Shown here piece by piece: positions 1 through 9,980 of a stretch of DNA of 14,538 nucleotides. Numbering within the stretch: the first letter of the stretch is position 1; every line of letters begins with the position of its first letter. A model generated the notes under the pieces. It was not told the origin of the DNA and did no database searches. It saw nothing but the letters and a program-made list of their open reading frames with translations. This DNA is from Byssothecium circinans. Its lineage: Eukaryota > Ascomycota > Dothideomycetes > Pleosporales > Massarinaceae. The translations under genes were made by a program, and so were the position numbers. The stretch covers positions 670,181-684,718 of the forward strand of contig ML976993.1 of NCBI GenBank assembly GCA_010015675.1, given 5' to 3'.

Positions 1-11
1 TGGTTTTCCCA

Positions 12-708
12 CTAAAATAGTGCCACTGGGGACATCCTCCTATTGGCACAGCTCAGGTGGCCCGTGTGCGGCAGATTTTGACGGTGCATGGGATATAATA
101 CTTCGTAGGCCCCACTCCACCATTCGAGTTCGTCGATTGCTAGAATACCGCGTGGTCCAGACTTTGAGCAGATGGTATGCAGTTGCAGGATATCGTGTTT
201 TGCATCCTTTTCCTTTTGTTCGGCACGCAAGTGACACCGCAAGGTCTGATACAAGGCAGTAAACGTAAAATCAGCCGTCTTCCGTTCAGTCATGTGGGAG
301 TCAATGACCCTGTATGCAATATCAATGCAAGCCCAATGCAACGGAAAAAGGGCATCGCCAGCATCGTCCTCTGCTAGCACGTGATAGATCGACTGGTCTA
401 GCTGAAAGAAGCCCGAGTCAGTGATCTTCCAACTAGCCGGTCCTGACAGAAAGATAGTCTCGCTGTCGCAGAGATTGGAGTGCAACTCAGCTGCGCTGGT
501 CATCCTCAGGTTCCGGAGGGCGGAGATAGTGCCAAGCAAATGGGCTTGGTATAACCACTGTTGGAATTAGTTAGACTCGCGTGGAGGAATACGTGTTTGG
601 CGTCAGAGAGTTTACCTGGAATTCTTCTTTGTCGGGGTCAACGCTGTAAACACCCTGTTCAAGTGCAAAGGGACCGCCACAGAGGATGCAGAAAACATCG
701 GTATCCAT
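12..708 (-). CDS. F-box-associated family protein with CxxCGGPF N-terminus, C-terminus replaced by repeat sequence
   Basis: Two exons, 708-616 and 557-12, flank a 58-bp intron (558-615; GTAAAC donor, CTAAC branch, CAG acceptor). The junction is phase 0 and joins FQ to WLYQAHLLGTISALR. The product is 212 aa. The start is the first ATG before the family motif FCILCGGPF (residues 6-14). Further family-like blocks are WLYQAHLLG (32-40), FPLHWACIDIAYRVI (about 102-116) and the SGPRGILAIDELEWW region (about 164-178). From recall, many dothideomycete F-box proteins share this order and carry more sequence, often including the F-box itself, further downstream. Here family similarity ends at residue 186, exactly where the 54-bp repeat begins. 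The last 27 residues are repeat and flanking sequence, ending in TAG. No signal peptide or membrane segment is visible. It is probably a C-terminally truncated, perhaps non-functional gene. Gene model confidence is good; function is uncertain. Confidence 0.65.
42..95 (-). repeat. 54-bp inverted repeat, copy A (putative Tc1/mariner-like transposon end)
   Basis: The reverse complement of 42-95 is identical, base for base, to 14444-14497. On the minus strand it starts TATCCCATGCACCGTC and ends CTGAGCTGTGCCAAT. The first two shared bases are TA, the target dinucleotide of Tc1/mariner elements. The sequence therefore probably runs from TA into an element end extending toward and beyond position 1. 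It replaces the C-terminal coding sequence of the F-box-associated gene. Assignment to a transposon is inference; the identity is direct. Confidence 0.8.
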
Positions 709-1238
709 CTCCTGTGAAATAGGCTCGTGAGGTAAGGTAACCTCGGCAGATAACGAAGGTACAATATCTAGTCTTCTAAAGAGTGAAATATGCTGTATGC
801 CCCCAGAGGAGGTTAACAGGTAAGTACTTGGGCTCAAGTCTGGAGGTTTCGTTGTAAGATCCTAGTCAAATCATGGCCCAGGTGCCATTTGTATAGGTAG
901 TTTCTCGAAGCGCCATGGCCAAGAGACGTGTCCTCGTGATGACGTCGATACCGCCATTTGCAACATGGGAGGCGCAAAATTACCATGATAATAGCTAAAA
1001 TATGTGGAGGTGGCGTCGGTGTCCACTGGCACGATCAAACATCGACGGTGGTGTATAGAGTACATTATGGTGAATCATCATGCAGAACTTGGTACCGTCT
1101 GATTTGCCGGATGCAAGGGCCGAGAGCTAACCGGATAAGCGCTAGCGCTACAGGCTTGGCAAAGCCACGTACCTCTAGGCGTCAACACCACGCCTCAAAC
1201 AATGAACTACCATAAGTTTATCTTTTTGGTCGTCGAGT
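709..1238. promoter_or_regulatory. Divergent intergenic region between two F-box-type genes
   Basis: This 530-bp region separates the starts of two divergently transcribed genes (minus-strand start at 708, plus-strand start at 1239), so it must hold both promoters. I see no convincing coding sequence: the short open frames here lack family similarity or an ATG. A perfect 12-bp palindrome, AGCGCTAGCGCT, lies at 1138-1149, about 90 bp upstream of the plus-strand ATG. No clear TATA box is visible for either gene. Confidence 0.45.
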
Positions 1239-2695
1239 ATGGCGGCTGAACAATTACGCGTGGCGGCGCCAATCGAACGGCTACCAGAAGAGCTCTATGA
1301 CGAAGTCAGTTAGGCCGGCCACTGTCCCACTTCAGCTCACCCTGACCAAAGCTACAGATCCTCTCACACTTGAGAGTACCTTATATCGATAATACGTCAA
1401 CAGAGAGATGGTTTGTTGAATATGACCGCTTTTTGAATGCTCCGAAAAGAGCCGCATTCGATCTTACACTCCGCCATTTTGACGACTATGAACGCGCCCC
1501 ACAAGACCTCCACAATGTGCGGCTCTCATGCAAAGCACTATATCATGCCGCCACACGTGCTCTGTTCCGACGGTGCTTTACAGTATTGCGGCCTTACATG
1601 AAGTTTGACATCAATGCAATAGAGGAGCTCGCTTCTGAACGAGGCCATCTCTCTCTGCTTTCTGGAGAGATGAGACGAATTCATTTCGACTTACAACCCG
1701 ACAAGTGGGACCATCATGGTTGCATATTTTTTGGAGCTAAAAGAGATGGGTATGTCAAGAGTTTCGAAACCTTCATGGCGTCCTTTCCCAGTATCATGCG
1801 CAAATTAGGCAACCTAGAGTCACTACAGCTCAGCCTATCCGGACCCGAGTGGAACGGCCACAGGCGAAATGCGGTTCGAACTATCACATTTGATTATGAT
1901 ATCTTGACAGTGGACAGCCTCGTGTGGGGGCTTGTCACGGTTTTCTCCGCGCCTGGGCTCGACTATCTCACTGACTTGCGTCTCACTTTACCTTGCGCAC
2001 ACGACTTCGCTGCCATCAACCTGGCATTTTCTAATGAACGATGTTTTAGAATGAAGAGATTGTTCTTGGAGTACGCCGATGCCACTGGGCCTGGCGGCTC
2101 TAAACAATATCTGTATGGGGATGGTCAATTCGAGGAAGGAGATGAGGATGTACCGTATAGCAACCTTCAGGAAAGAAACGCCAACCAAGAGAACATGCAC
2201 CACATCCGCGATGTCGTGAGCCGGTGTACGAATCTGGAATCACTCGGCCTCTCGGGTACGCAGCACCTTGACGCCAATCTGCTACAATGGAGTCCGGCTC
2301 CTGGCAAAGGCCTGAAAAGCCTGTACCTCAGTCGCGTACGCCTGGATGCCGATAGGCTGATTCATCTTTATTCGTATTTGGAAGGCTCTCCTACTTCTGA
2401 ATCGCCCATCGTCTCCAGTTTCCTCCACGATGTTCAGTTGAGCAAAGGGACCTGGGAAACGGTGTTCAAAGGACTAATTGACTGTCCGAATCTCTCGTAC
2501 TTCGTACCGTCCGACCTCGACTATGTGCGCGGTCACCCTTTCAAGCAGTATCCGTGCCGACCTTGGGAGGATTCTTCCATCATCTGGAGCGACTCAATGA
2601 ATGACGAGGACACTTTGAAGGCGTTGGACGACGTGTTGGCGGGGAGATGTGCAAACTTGGGAGTAAGGCACGCTGCTATTTATCCCGACTGGTAA
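1239..2695 (+). CDS. F-box domain protein with leucine-rich-repeat-like C-terminal region
   Basis: Exon 1 is 1239-1304 and exon 2 is 1358-2695, around a 53-bp intron (1305-1357; GTCAGT donor, CTGAC branch, TACAG acceptor). The intron is phase 0 and splits the F-box motif: ERLPEELYDE is joined to ILSHL. The product is 467 aa. The F-box first half is at residues 13-27. A second conserved block, NVRLSCKALYHAATRALFRR, lies at 75-94. Downstream are LRR-like stretches such as NLESLQLSLSG and NLESLGLSG with GLKSLYLSRVRL, consistent with a substrate-recognition solenoid. F-box proteins of this kind act as adaptors in SCF (Skp1-Cullin-F-box) ubiquitin ligases; the substrate cannot be told. About 47 residues separate the F-box helix from the RLSCKAL block, longer than in a compact F-box. 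The intron-bridged motif makes the gene model strong; SCF function is from family knowledge. Confidence 0.85.
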
Positions 2696-3255
2696 TCCTA
2701 CCTCTTGCAGAAGCAAATTGTCATGATATGAGCTGACAACCACACTCTGTAAACCCCATCTAAGGGGCACTCAGCACCTAATACCTACTTGACCCTCAAG
2801 ATTTAAAGGTGACTGTGAGTTTTTCCAGCTCATTTCTCAATAATTCTACCGCGACTATCTTCCCGTGAGATTCTCCTACAGAATGCGCGTGAGCGTCTAG
2901 GCTGCAAAAGGCAAGTGCAGCCGCCATCATGCCGCAACCCCACATTGCGTGACCAGAGTGCGCTACGCTCCGCTATCAAACTATACATCATCCTCGATAC
3001 CACACCGGACAAACCCAGCTTACCAGTCCACGGCCTACCTTCCTACACCTTTCGAAGACCAGGTTTCAGCAGCCTCCATCATTAAACACCACTCCGAATA
3101 GCCAGCCCCCTACCTACAGTGCAAGAACAGAAGTGCTGCAAAATTTCTACCAGGCCCAAACAGTGGAAAGCGTTGCAAGACTTTTGACACGTAACTGTAC
3201 AATCTCTTCATCTCTACTTCCCAGTAATACAAGCCGCGGTTCACGCACCGGAACC
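2696..3255. other. Intergenic region upstream of the FAD oxidoreductase
   Basis: This 560-bp gap holds the 3' end of the F-box gene and the promoter and leader of the oxidoreductase. The stretch just before the ATG at 3256 is pyrimidine-rich, as in fungal 5' leaders. The oxidoreductase reading frame stays open back to 3133 but has no ATG before 3256, so this is not added coding sequence. I see no gene, repeat or clear TATA box here. Confidence 0.5.
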
Positions 3256-4821
3256 ATGGAAAAGAGAGCGCGTATACCCGTTGGTCCACCATCTACCAGA
3301 CCTTTACCCTCATACTGGCACGAGCCCAAATCGCCGCTCGCCAACGTAATCGAGCCCGAAACCGAGAACCCAGCAGCACCCTACGACTACGCCATCATCG
3401 GTTCCGGAATCTCTGGTGCAGCGATTGCATACAATCTCCTCTACTCATCTACAAGCAACGCCGCAAGCCCCAGAATCGCCATGCTAGAAGCGCGCGAGAT
3501 CTGCGGTGGAGCGACGGGACGAAACGGGGGGCATATGAAAGCGGCGTCGTATCGGACGTACTTTCATCACAGAGAGCTTTACGGGAAAGATGAAGCGTTG
3601 CGGATCGCGAGATTGGAGTACGCCAATATTGTGGAGACGAATAAGTTGGCGAAGGAGCTTGGTATCGAGTGTGAAAGTCAGCGGTGTAACACTGTCGACA
3701 TCATCTACGACCAAGCCACTTTCGAAGCCGGAAAGAATGCCATCGCCCAACTGGAGGAGGATGCACGTGATGATGAAAAAGAGCTGGGAAGGATGGCATG
3801 GTATCGGATCTACGAGAAAGGCGATGCAATTAAGCAGAAGTTCTGGGTCAGTGAGAAGAATAGAAATCCAGCTGTGCAGGGTAATGCAAGAGCCGAGCAG
3901 GAAGAAGTGGTCGGCGCATTCGAGTACGCAGCAGGGCAAATCAATGCCTACAGATTCACGACCGGCATACTAAAAGAATGCGTAAAAAAAGGTCTACAGT
4001 TATGCGCCAACACACCCGTGCACTCCCTACTCCCCTCCGACACCCACTCCGACGGATCAGAGCACATGTACGACATCTTCACGCAATACAACACCCTCCA
4101 AGCGCGAAAAGTCATCGTCGCGACGAACGGCTACACGCCTTACCTCCTCAAGTCACTACAAGGCGCCATCGTACCTCTCCGCGGCCAAATCACCGCCCAG
4201 AAACCACCGAAACGCGCAGCCCACCCCAGCGTCCTCAATCGCACCTATTCATTCATCTACAGCTCGGGATACGAGTACATGATCTCACGCAACGAACCCG
4301 ACGGCACACAACACATCATCATCGGCGGCGGACTCGCTCGCTTACCAGAGGGCGGCGCAAGCGAATACGGCACCGTGGACGACAGTCGTCTTAATCCCCA
4401 AATCAGCAAATACCTACACGGCACCCTATCTGGATACTTCGGTGCTCCAAACACGGATAGTAAAGCGGAAGGGGAGATAGAGTACGAGATTGTGCGGGAA
4501 TGGACGGGGATCATGGGCGCTACGGCTGATGGGTTGCCGTTCGTGGGAGAAGTACCGGGGAACAAGGGGATGTGGGTTTCTGCGGGGTTTAACGGGCATG
4601 GGATGGTGCTTTGTTTGAAGAGCGCGGAGGCGTTGGTGGGGATGATCAGGGGAGGGGCGGAGGGGGAGAAGGTGGAGGAGTGGTTTCCGAAGAGCTTTCT
4701 GATCAGTGGCGAGAGGCTTGAAAAATGCGTTTTTAAGGGACGGACGGATATGCCGGTTCCTGAGACAGAAGGTGCACCTGTTGAAAGCAGTGGTGGTTGT
4801 GGAATATCCCGGGAATTCTAG
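3256..4821 (+). CDS. FAD-dependent oxidoreductase, DAO family (amino acid or amine oxidase-like)
   Basis: A single exon of 521 aa starts at an ATG in good context (ACCATGG). The Rossmann FAD-binding motif is YDYAIIGSGISGAAIAYNLL (residues 43-62; GxGxxG at 49-54), with an acidic residue at E78 ending the second beta strand. It is followed by ICGGATGRNGGHMKAASYR (82-100), typical of fungal DadA/gamma-glutamylputrescine-oxidase-like proteins. The C-terminal FAD-contacting block, WTGIMGATADGLPFVGE then WVSAGFNGHGMVLCLKSAEAL, lies near residues 416-460. The family oxidises amines or amino acids with FAD, releasing hydrogen peroxide; the substrate is not determinable. No signal peptide, membrane segment or peroxisomal C-terminal tripeptide is seen, so a cytosolic location is likely. 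The gene converges on the aminopeptidase, with 206 bp between stop codons. It appears intact. Confidence 0.9.
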   Translation: MEKRARIPVGPPSTRPLPSYWHEPKSPLANVIEPETENPAAPYDYAIIGSGISGAAIAYNLLYSSTSNAASPRIAMLEAREICGGATGRNGGHMKAASYRTYFHHRELYGKDEALRIARLEYANIVETNKLAKELGIECESQRCNTVDIIYDQATFEAGKNAIAQLEEDARDDEKELGRMAWYRIYEKGDAIKQKFWVSEKNRNPAVQGNARAEQEEVVGAFEYAAGQINAYRFTTGILKECVKKGLQLCANTPVHSLLPSDTHSDGSEHMYDIFTQYNTLQARKVIVATNGYTPYLLKSLQGAIVPLRGQITAQKPPKRAAHPSVLNRTYSFIYSSGYEYMISRNEPDGTQHIIIGGGLARLPEGGASEYGTVDDSRLNPQISKYLHGTLSGYFGAPNTDSKAEGEIEYEIVREWTGIMGATADGLPFVGEVPGNKGMWVSAGFNGHGMVLCLKSAEALVGMIRGGAEGEKVEEWFPKSFLISGERLEKCVFKGRTDMPVPETEGAPVESSGGCGISREF

Positions 4822-5027
4822 GGCCATTTATTGATGGAAAGAGCTTGGTGAAGGGCAGAAAATACCTAGAGAATGATACCCAGTATGTATCGCTAGTCAT
4901 CCCCAAACGAGGCAGACCCAGTGGTAGAATCTCACTCAAGCAGAACTTCCATTACGATTTTCTTTCTCCAATTTTAAGCAGAACATACTTCTACTCAAAG
5001 GAAAAAAATCCTCCACTCCAATCTACC

Positions 5028-6638
5028 CTACCGACTAACCTCCCTCCCACCCCTCCTCAACTTACTCGCCCTCATCCTCTCCGCAACCCCCTCAAACTTC
5101 GTCGTCCACTTCGCCCCCTCCACCCCCCTCTTCGCCATCTCCGTCCCCCGCCTCTCCAAACTCGTGATATTCGGCTTCGGGATATCCCCAAAGTCATTCG
5201 CATACCTCCCCACCGCATCAGCAATAGCCTGCGAATTCCACAAAAACGCGTCAAGCGCGAGGTTATCCACCGTGTCGCCGGGGCCATGGTAATTGATATC
5301 GTATGCGACGCCCGCCTCGCCGCCGAACAGCGCGGCCTCCTCCTCAGTCTTCAGACCCTCGGCGCCGGTATCGACGCCGCCTGCCGCGATCCCGTTTTCG
5401 AGGAACGCGGCGTAGTCGGACCGCCCGCTGAACTCGGACGGGATGAAAGAGAGGTTTTTCGAGGTAAAAAAGGCGCCGAAGTTCTTCTCAATCGTGTCTG
5501 AGCCCGGCGGGCCTGAGAAATTAAACGTGCTGCCGTCGCCGTCGTGCACGCCGAGGGCGTAGTTGGGACTGGCGATCATGTCGAAGTTGACGTACGCCCT
5601 GACCTTTGAGATCTCCGACGCGTTGCCTGAGATGGTGCCGTTGAGCGTCTTGACATAGTGGTACGGGCCTAGGAGCCCGAATTCCTCGGCGGACCAGAAG
5701 CCGAAGCGAACTGCGTTCTTGACGGAGAACTTGCTGAGGTGTTTGGCGACGGTGAGGACGCCGATGGTGCCTGAGCCGTCGTCGTTGATGCCCGGGCCCT
5801 CGGGGACAGAGTCGGTGTGCGCACCTAGGGCGAGGACGTTGTTGTGGTCGCCGGTTTTGGTTTCGGCGATGACGTTGAAGGTTGTTCGGTTTTCTTGGAT
5901 CACGTTGATGTAGATGCTGGCGGAGACTTCTGCGGCGGAGGAAAGCTGGGCGAGGATGGCTTGGCCTGGTGCGTATTCTACGGTGACACTGGGGAGCCAG
6001 TCTCCTGGCCCGCCGAGGGTGCCCGAGACGGTCTTGTTGATGTGGTTATAGATGATTACGCCTACTGCGCCGGCGGTTTTGGCGTTGGTGACCTTTTCCG
6101 AGAAGGGGCAGGTGCCGCGCTTGATGTAGGCGATGTTTCCAGTAACGGTGGATGGGTAGTCGGTCGCGTTACAGCCGATGTTTGATACGGCGACGAGGGG
6201 TTTTGTGAGGTTGGCTGAAGGGGAGTAGGTCTACTCAATTGTTTGCCATCTTTTTACCTCATACTACCTCGAAGTACGCGAGGCAAGGAAATACGAAGGA
6301 CTTACCAAGTACGTCGCTACATAGTCGGTCCCGCCCACGGTTAATTCCGTCTGGGCTTCAACATATTCCTCAACAAAAGGCTGCTTGTACACATCGTATT
6401 ATCCCGTCTCTTGCAGAGCGTTGAAGATGTATTCAACGGTGGCGTTGTGTCCCGCGCCACCAAAAGCCCGCTGCCCTCCATTCGCCTTCGCGATGTCGTA
6501 GAGATCTTGGGCTCCGGCGACCAATTCGTCGATGTTGACGAGCTTGGCCAATTCCGACGACGAGACCGCCGGTTTATAACCTTGAGCTACAGCGGGTGCG
6601 ACAATGCCTGCCGCAGCGATAAGTGGCGTAGTTTTCAT
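5028..6638 (-). pseudogene. Secreted M28 zinc aminopeptidase with PA domain, interrupted by an in-frame stop codon
   Basis: Exon 1 is 6638-6306 and exon 2 is 6230-5028, around a 75-bp intron (6231-6305; GTAAGT donor, GAGTAG acceptor; phase 0, TYL to TYSPSANL). The frame spans 511 codons including the stop. It starts with a signal peptide (MKTTPLIAAAGIVAPAVAQ). A PA domain occupies about codons 113-215, including ATDYPSTVTGNIAYIKRGTC and AGAVGVIIYNH. The M28 catalytic domain follows. Its apparent zinc ligands and catalytic glutamate are H249 and D261 (GAHTDSVPEGPGINDDGSG), E293/E294 (WSAEEFGLLG), D328 (NFDMI) and H426 (YHGPGDTVDN). Length and order match fungal leucine aminopeptidase 2/aminopeptidase Y-type enzymes, which remove N-terminal residues outside the cell or in the vacuole. 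Codon 80 is TAA (6399-6401), between ALQETG and YDVYKQPF, where the family has tyrosine. Everything downstream is intact, suggesting a recent nonsense change or a base-call error. Confidence 0.8.
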
Positions 6639-6755
6639 CTTGACTTCGTCAATTGACTGAAAACCAATTCGGATGGTATGAATGAAGACGAGGTCGAGGA
6701 AAGCAGTGGAACCAAAATCCTAACCATTCAGCAAAAGCACAGCATACCCTCGCCC

Positions 6756-6761
6756 TTTATA
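6756..6761 (-). promoter_or_regulatory. TATA box of the M28 aminopeptidase gene
   Basis: The minus strand reads AGTATAAAGGGC here, a consensus TATAAA 118 bp upstream of the ATG at 6638, with a pyrimidine-containing leader between them. The spacing fits a fungal core promoter. Its preservation suggests the locus may still be transcribed despite the in-frame stop. Confidence 0.5.
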
Positions 6762-7810
6762 CTTCCACCCAGCTCGTATCTCTCAACCCGAGCGGCGTGC
6801 CCACCGCCCCAATCTTCGTCAACCCGTGCGTTGAAGTCGTGCTCTCAAAGCCACCATCGGTACAGCTATCCCAAAAAGGCAGCTCGACCAAACACCCGTA
6901 CAATCGCACCGGGTCAATGCTTAGTACACCATCTTGCACCATCGCTCGCTTCCCCTTACTTACTCCACCTAATTATCTATCTCACCCACCGGCGACCGTT
7001 CTACAGCATCTTGGCGCATGCCCGCCACATTTCTCTTTTCCACCACTCGCCCGTCGTACGTATGGACAAGGATTGCGCCCCTGCACTATGCAAGTCGGGA
7101 AGGAGCGCAGATACACACTGTATCGATATCTAGGAGGCTCGGAGCCGGACACCCATGGCCTCTGGAGACTTTCTGCACCTAAGACGCAAGGGCTTCGCAT
7201 CCATCGTATGAGCGCGAACATGGCACGGCATCATCATGCTGATTGGAAAAGCGAGATAACGTGCCAAGGACGATGGGCACGATGGACACTTCGCCTTCTT
7301 GCGGCGTTTGGAAAGCAAGTTGTTTCTCGGCCGCAGCAGATACGTACCGCCACAGCTATTTCGAGACCTCACTGAATAGTGCGGCGTGGAGGTAGTTTCG
7401 CCACTGTGGCTCGAGTGGCGTACTCTCGTCATCGTGTGTAGTTCCACTTCATCAACGATGTTGGTCTGCCCTGCTCTGTCCTACTCTGCCCCTGCGCTGC
7501 TAGCCAAGCGGGAACGAGAATGAGAGAGGCGGCATTATTTGCAACGCGATGGAGATTTCGCAGATGAATAATCATTGTTGTGCTGAACCGGTGGGAGGGG
7601 GAAGGATGGGATGAAAGCGAATGAAAGGTGGAGAAATTTGGGCTGGCGGGAGGCGGGCGGGCGTTTAAAGATCTAACCTGATTAGGATTAGAAGGCGATA
7701 ACAATCCTTGGCATCACTTTGTTTCTACGACACATCGCTCAACCTTTTCCTTTCCCCGTTCACTTTTTCACGCTCTCATAAAAACCCGTGCAATACTGCC
7801 TGAGAATAAT

Positions 7811-7816
7811 TTTATT
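7811..7816 (-). terminator. Polyadenylation signal AATAAA of the propeller gene
   Basis: The minus strand reads GCATGAATAAAATTATTC; the AATAAA hexamer lies about 36 nt past the stop codon ending at 7852, a typical fungal 3' UTR distance. Confidence 0.5.
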
Positions 7817-7851
7817 CATGCTACGCCAAATGCAATCCATCACGACAACAT

Positions 7852-9319
7852 TTAGACCTGCACGCCAGCCTTAAGCTTCAAGATAAAACCTCCCCGATCC
7901 ATGGTATTGACAAAGATATATCCAGACTTGAACAGCGCGTACGAGCTCCAAGTTCCAATGAAATCAATAGTACCACCGCCGGGCTGATTGTCGTCGTCGG
8001 GGTGAATGTCAAACCACGCAATCTCCTTGACACCCTTACCTGTCGGATCTGAGGGAATAGAGCGAACATCCAAGACGCGGAATCCGGTGCCATAGTTGGA
8101 TTGGTACGCGAAACCGTTGGCGACGTATTGGTTGTGGTCGATGCCCTTGGCGCTCGACTTGTAGAGACCAGTCTGCTTGGGGGCTTTGAGCGAGGAAACA
8201 TCCCAGATGTATGTGATGGGGTTGCCCGGGATGCCGGGGCCCGTCTTGTCGTACTCGTCATATTCGTCGTCGAGGAGGAGGTAGCGCTGGTCCTCTACGT
8301 CGAGGAGAGCGCCCTGGTGAGTGTAGGATGCGCCTTCGTAGGATGTGACGGAGAGGACCTTGGGGTTCTTCTTGTCGGTGATGTCGTAGATGGTGAGCGT
8401 ATCCTCGTTGTAGCCGTAGCAGATCTCGCGGCCGAGATACTGCGTGTCGGGGCCTTTGTAGAAGACACACTGCGCGTCGTGGACGTAGCCGTCGGCAGAG
8501 GCACATCCAGCATTGGTGGGCTTCGACGGGTCGCTGATGTCGATGAAGATAATGCCCGATCTGCAGGCATCGGTTCTCGGCTGGGCTCCGACAGAGTAGA
8601 TGTACTTGCCCGCCGGGTTGGTGACGACGTTGTGTGTGCGACCGGACGGAAGCTTGTTGTAATGGCCGACGAGGTCAGTGAGCTTGTTGAAAGTGACTGG
8701 CTTGGCAGGGTCAATAGTCAGGAGTTTCTTCATGTCGAAGATCTGGATGCCATGGCCTTCGGCTTCTGATCCGATGATCATGAGGTCGTTGTGGGCGCGG
8801 ATCTCCCTCCACTGGCTGGGAGTGGAATATTGGGGAAGGCGTCCAAGGTATATGAACTTTCCGTCTTTGGAGATTTCGGCAAATGCAGTGCCGTCTTGTT
8901 GGCCGATGGCGATGAATTCACGGCCGGTAGGGCTCGTCCAGCCCCAGGATGAGGAACCAAATCCGAGGGTGCTGCCCAAAGACGAGTGCGGCAAGAAATG
9001 GTAGAGATCGAGGTTGCTGCAACGGAAAGTATCTTTGCCATAGGTAGCAGTGCCGTTGGCGCATGGTACGAATTCTGCTATCTCCGCATATTGCGAAGAG
9101 TCGTATTTGCCTTCCGCCTCGTCTCGAGTGAATGTCTCCTACACAAGCGATCAGCGGAAGCTTGCCAAATGTGGTTATGCTGCGTACCATCTTGAGAGCC
9201 ATGTTGTTCTGGTGCTTAATACCAGAGTCGTACAACTTCGCAGCCTTGACCTCATCCTTGGGTAGCTCTCGGGCCGCCGCAAGGGCGGATAGCGACAATA
9301 GAGCACTGCGAACGAACAT
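7852..9319 (-). CDS. Secreted LVIVD / choice-of-anchor-B-like beta-propeller protein
   Basis: Exon 1 is 9319-9188 (44 codons) and exon 2 is 9138-7852, around a 49-bp intron (9139-9187; GTACGC donor, CTGAT branch, TGTAG acceptor, phase 0). The product is 472 aa. An alternative acceptor at CGAGACGAG would also stay in frame but fits the family length less well. The signal peptide is MFVRSALLSLSALAAA, with cleavage likely before REL. The mature protein has repeated LVIVD-like beta segments: GIQIFDMKKL, IIFIDISDPSKPTNAG, LTIYDITDKKNPKVLS, TYIWDVSSLKAPKQTG and FRVLDVRSIP. These suggest a propeller. Other conserved blocks are CSNLDLYHFLPH, GSSSWGWTSPTGREFIAIG and THQGALLDVEDQRYLLLDDE. Homologues are often named regulatory P domain-containing or choice-of-anchor B proteins. 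No enzymatic activity is established that I know of. A TATA box lies 72 bp upstream and an AATAAA downstream. It appears intact. Confidence 0.88.
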
Positions 9320-9390
9320 GATGGCGACGATACCCTAGATATTGACTAGAAGAGGCGGAGTGACTGTCAGAGAAGGGCTTGCGGCCTGAC

Positions 9391-9396
9391 TTTATA
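9391..9396 (-). promoter_or_regulatory. TATA box of the propeller gene
   Basis: The minus strand reads GGATATAAAGTC, a TATAAA element 72 bp upstream of the ATG at 9319. A pyrimidine-rich leader lies between the two. The spacing and motif fit a core promoter. Confidence 0.6.
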
Positions 9397-9980
9397 TCCA
9401 GTCCCCTCCTGGGATGCGACGCATTCTGAAAGCACGCAGTCACATCGTGAGTGGCCAGGTCGGCAGGTTAACTTGCTACCTTCCGAATTCTGGTGATAAT
9501 GCCCGCCTTACAGGCTGCGGGCACGATGGCCTGATTGGAAAGCGACAAGATATTGATGAGCTTCGCTGGCTGTGTAGAGTGCGACATTGGTTGACATAAA
9601 TTAACGAAAGCTTGCACCGTGTCATGTAGATCCAAAGAGGAAGGAGGCCCAATTAAGAGGGCCTTGGCGACAATGAAATCCCACTCTGATCGCAGCGGGT
9701 ATGCCACGTCCAGAACGCCTATATTGCAGATCTCTTAGCCGTAAAGTCGATAGCCGTTGATCGCGCCATGGAGGCGTGGGTTGACGTCCCCGTATGCATC
9801 TGTATCCCAGAGTCGATGGAGGCTCTACAACGTCTGCTGCGCATCTGTTCCAACTCGAAGAAGCCGCCAAGTGCCCACCTGCAAGTCAACGCCAAAGTAA
9901 GTGCAATCTCATGACGGGCAAGTCGAGGGTTTAGTAGGACGGAGAATCGAAGCACCCTTATCGGAGTCGGCACTGGAGGT

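Larger units (their letters stand above)
6639..7851. other. Gene-poor region between the aminopeptidase promoter and the propeller gene 3' end
   Basis: About 1.2 kb carries the aminopeptidase promoter at its left end and the propeller gene polyadenylation region at its right end. Open frames of 80-190 codons occur (for example 6797-7375 on plus), but they begin at non-ATG codons, have low-complexity composition and match nothing I recognise. A purine-rich, pyrimidine-poor stretch lies at about 7590-7670 on plus. I support no gene here. Confidence 0.5.

Noticed and set aside
3484..3939. 151-codon minus-strand frame inside the FAD oxidoreductase
   Set aside because: It is fully contained in a strongly supported coding exon and has no motif of its own.
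8101..8769. Long plus-strand open frame (222 codons) opposite the propeller gene
   Set aside because: It is the antisense shadow of a GC-rich, codon-biased exon; its composition is valine/aspartate-heavy and it has no recognisable motif.
9768..9897. Plus-strand ATG opening 43 codons up to a GTAAGT donor-like site
   Set aside because: Every acceptor tried within about 120 bp leads to a stop within about 25 codons, so no gene can be built from it.
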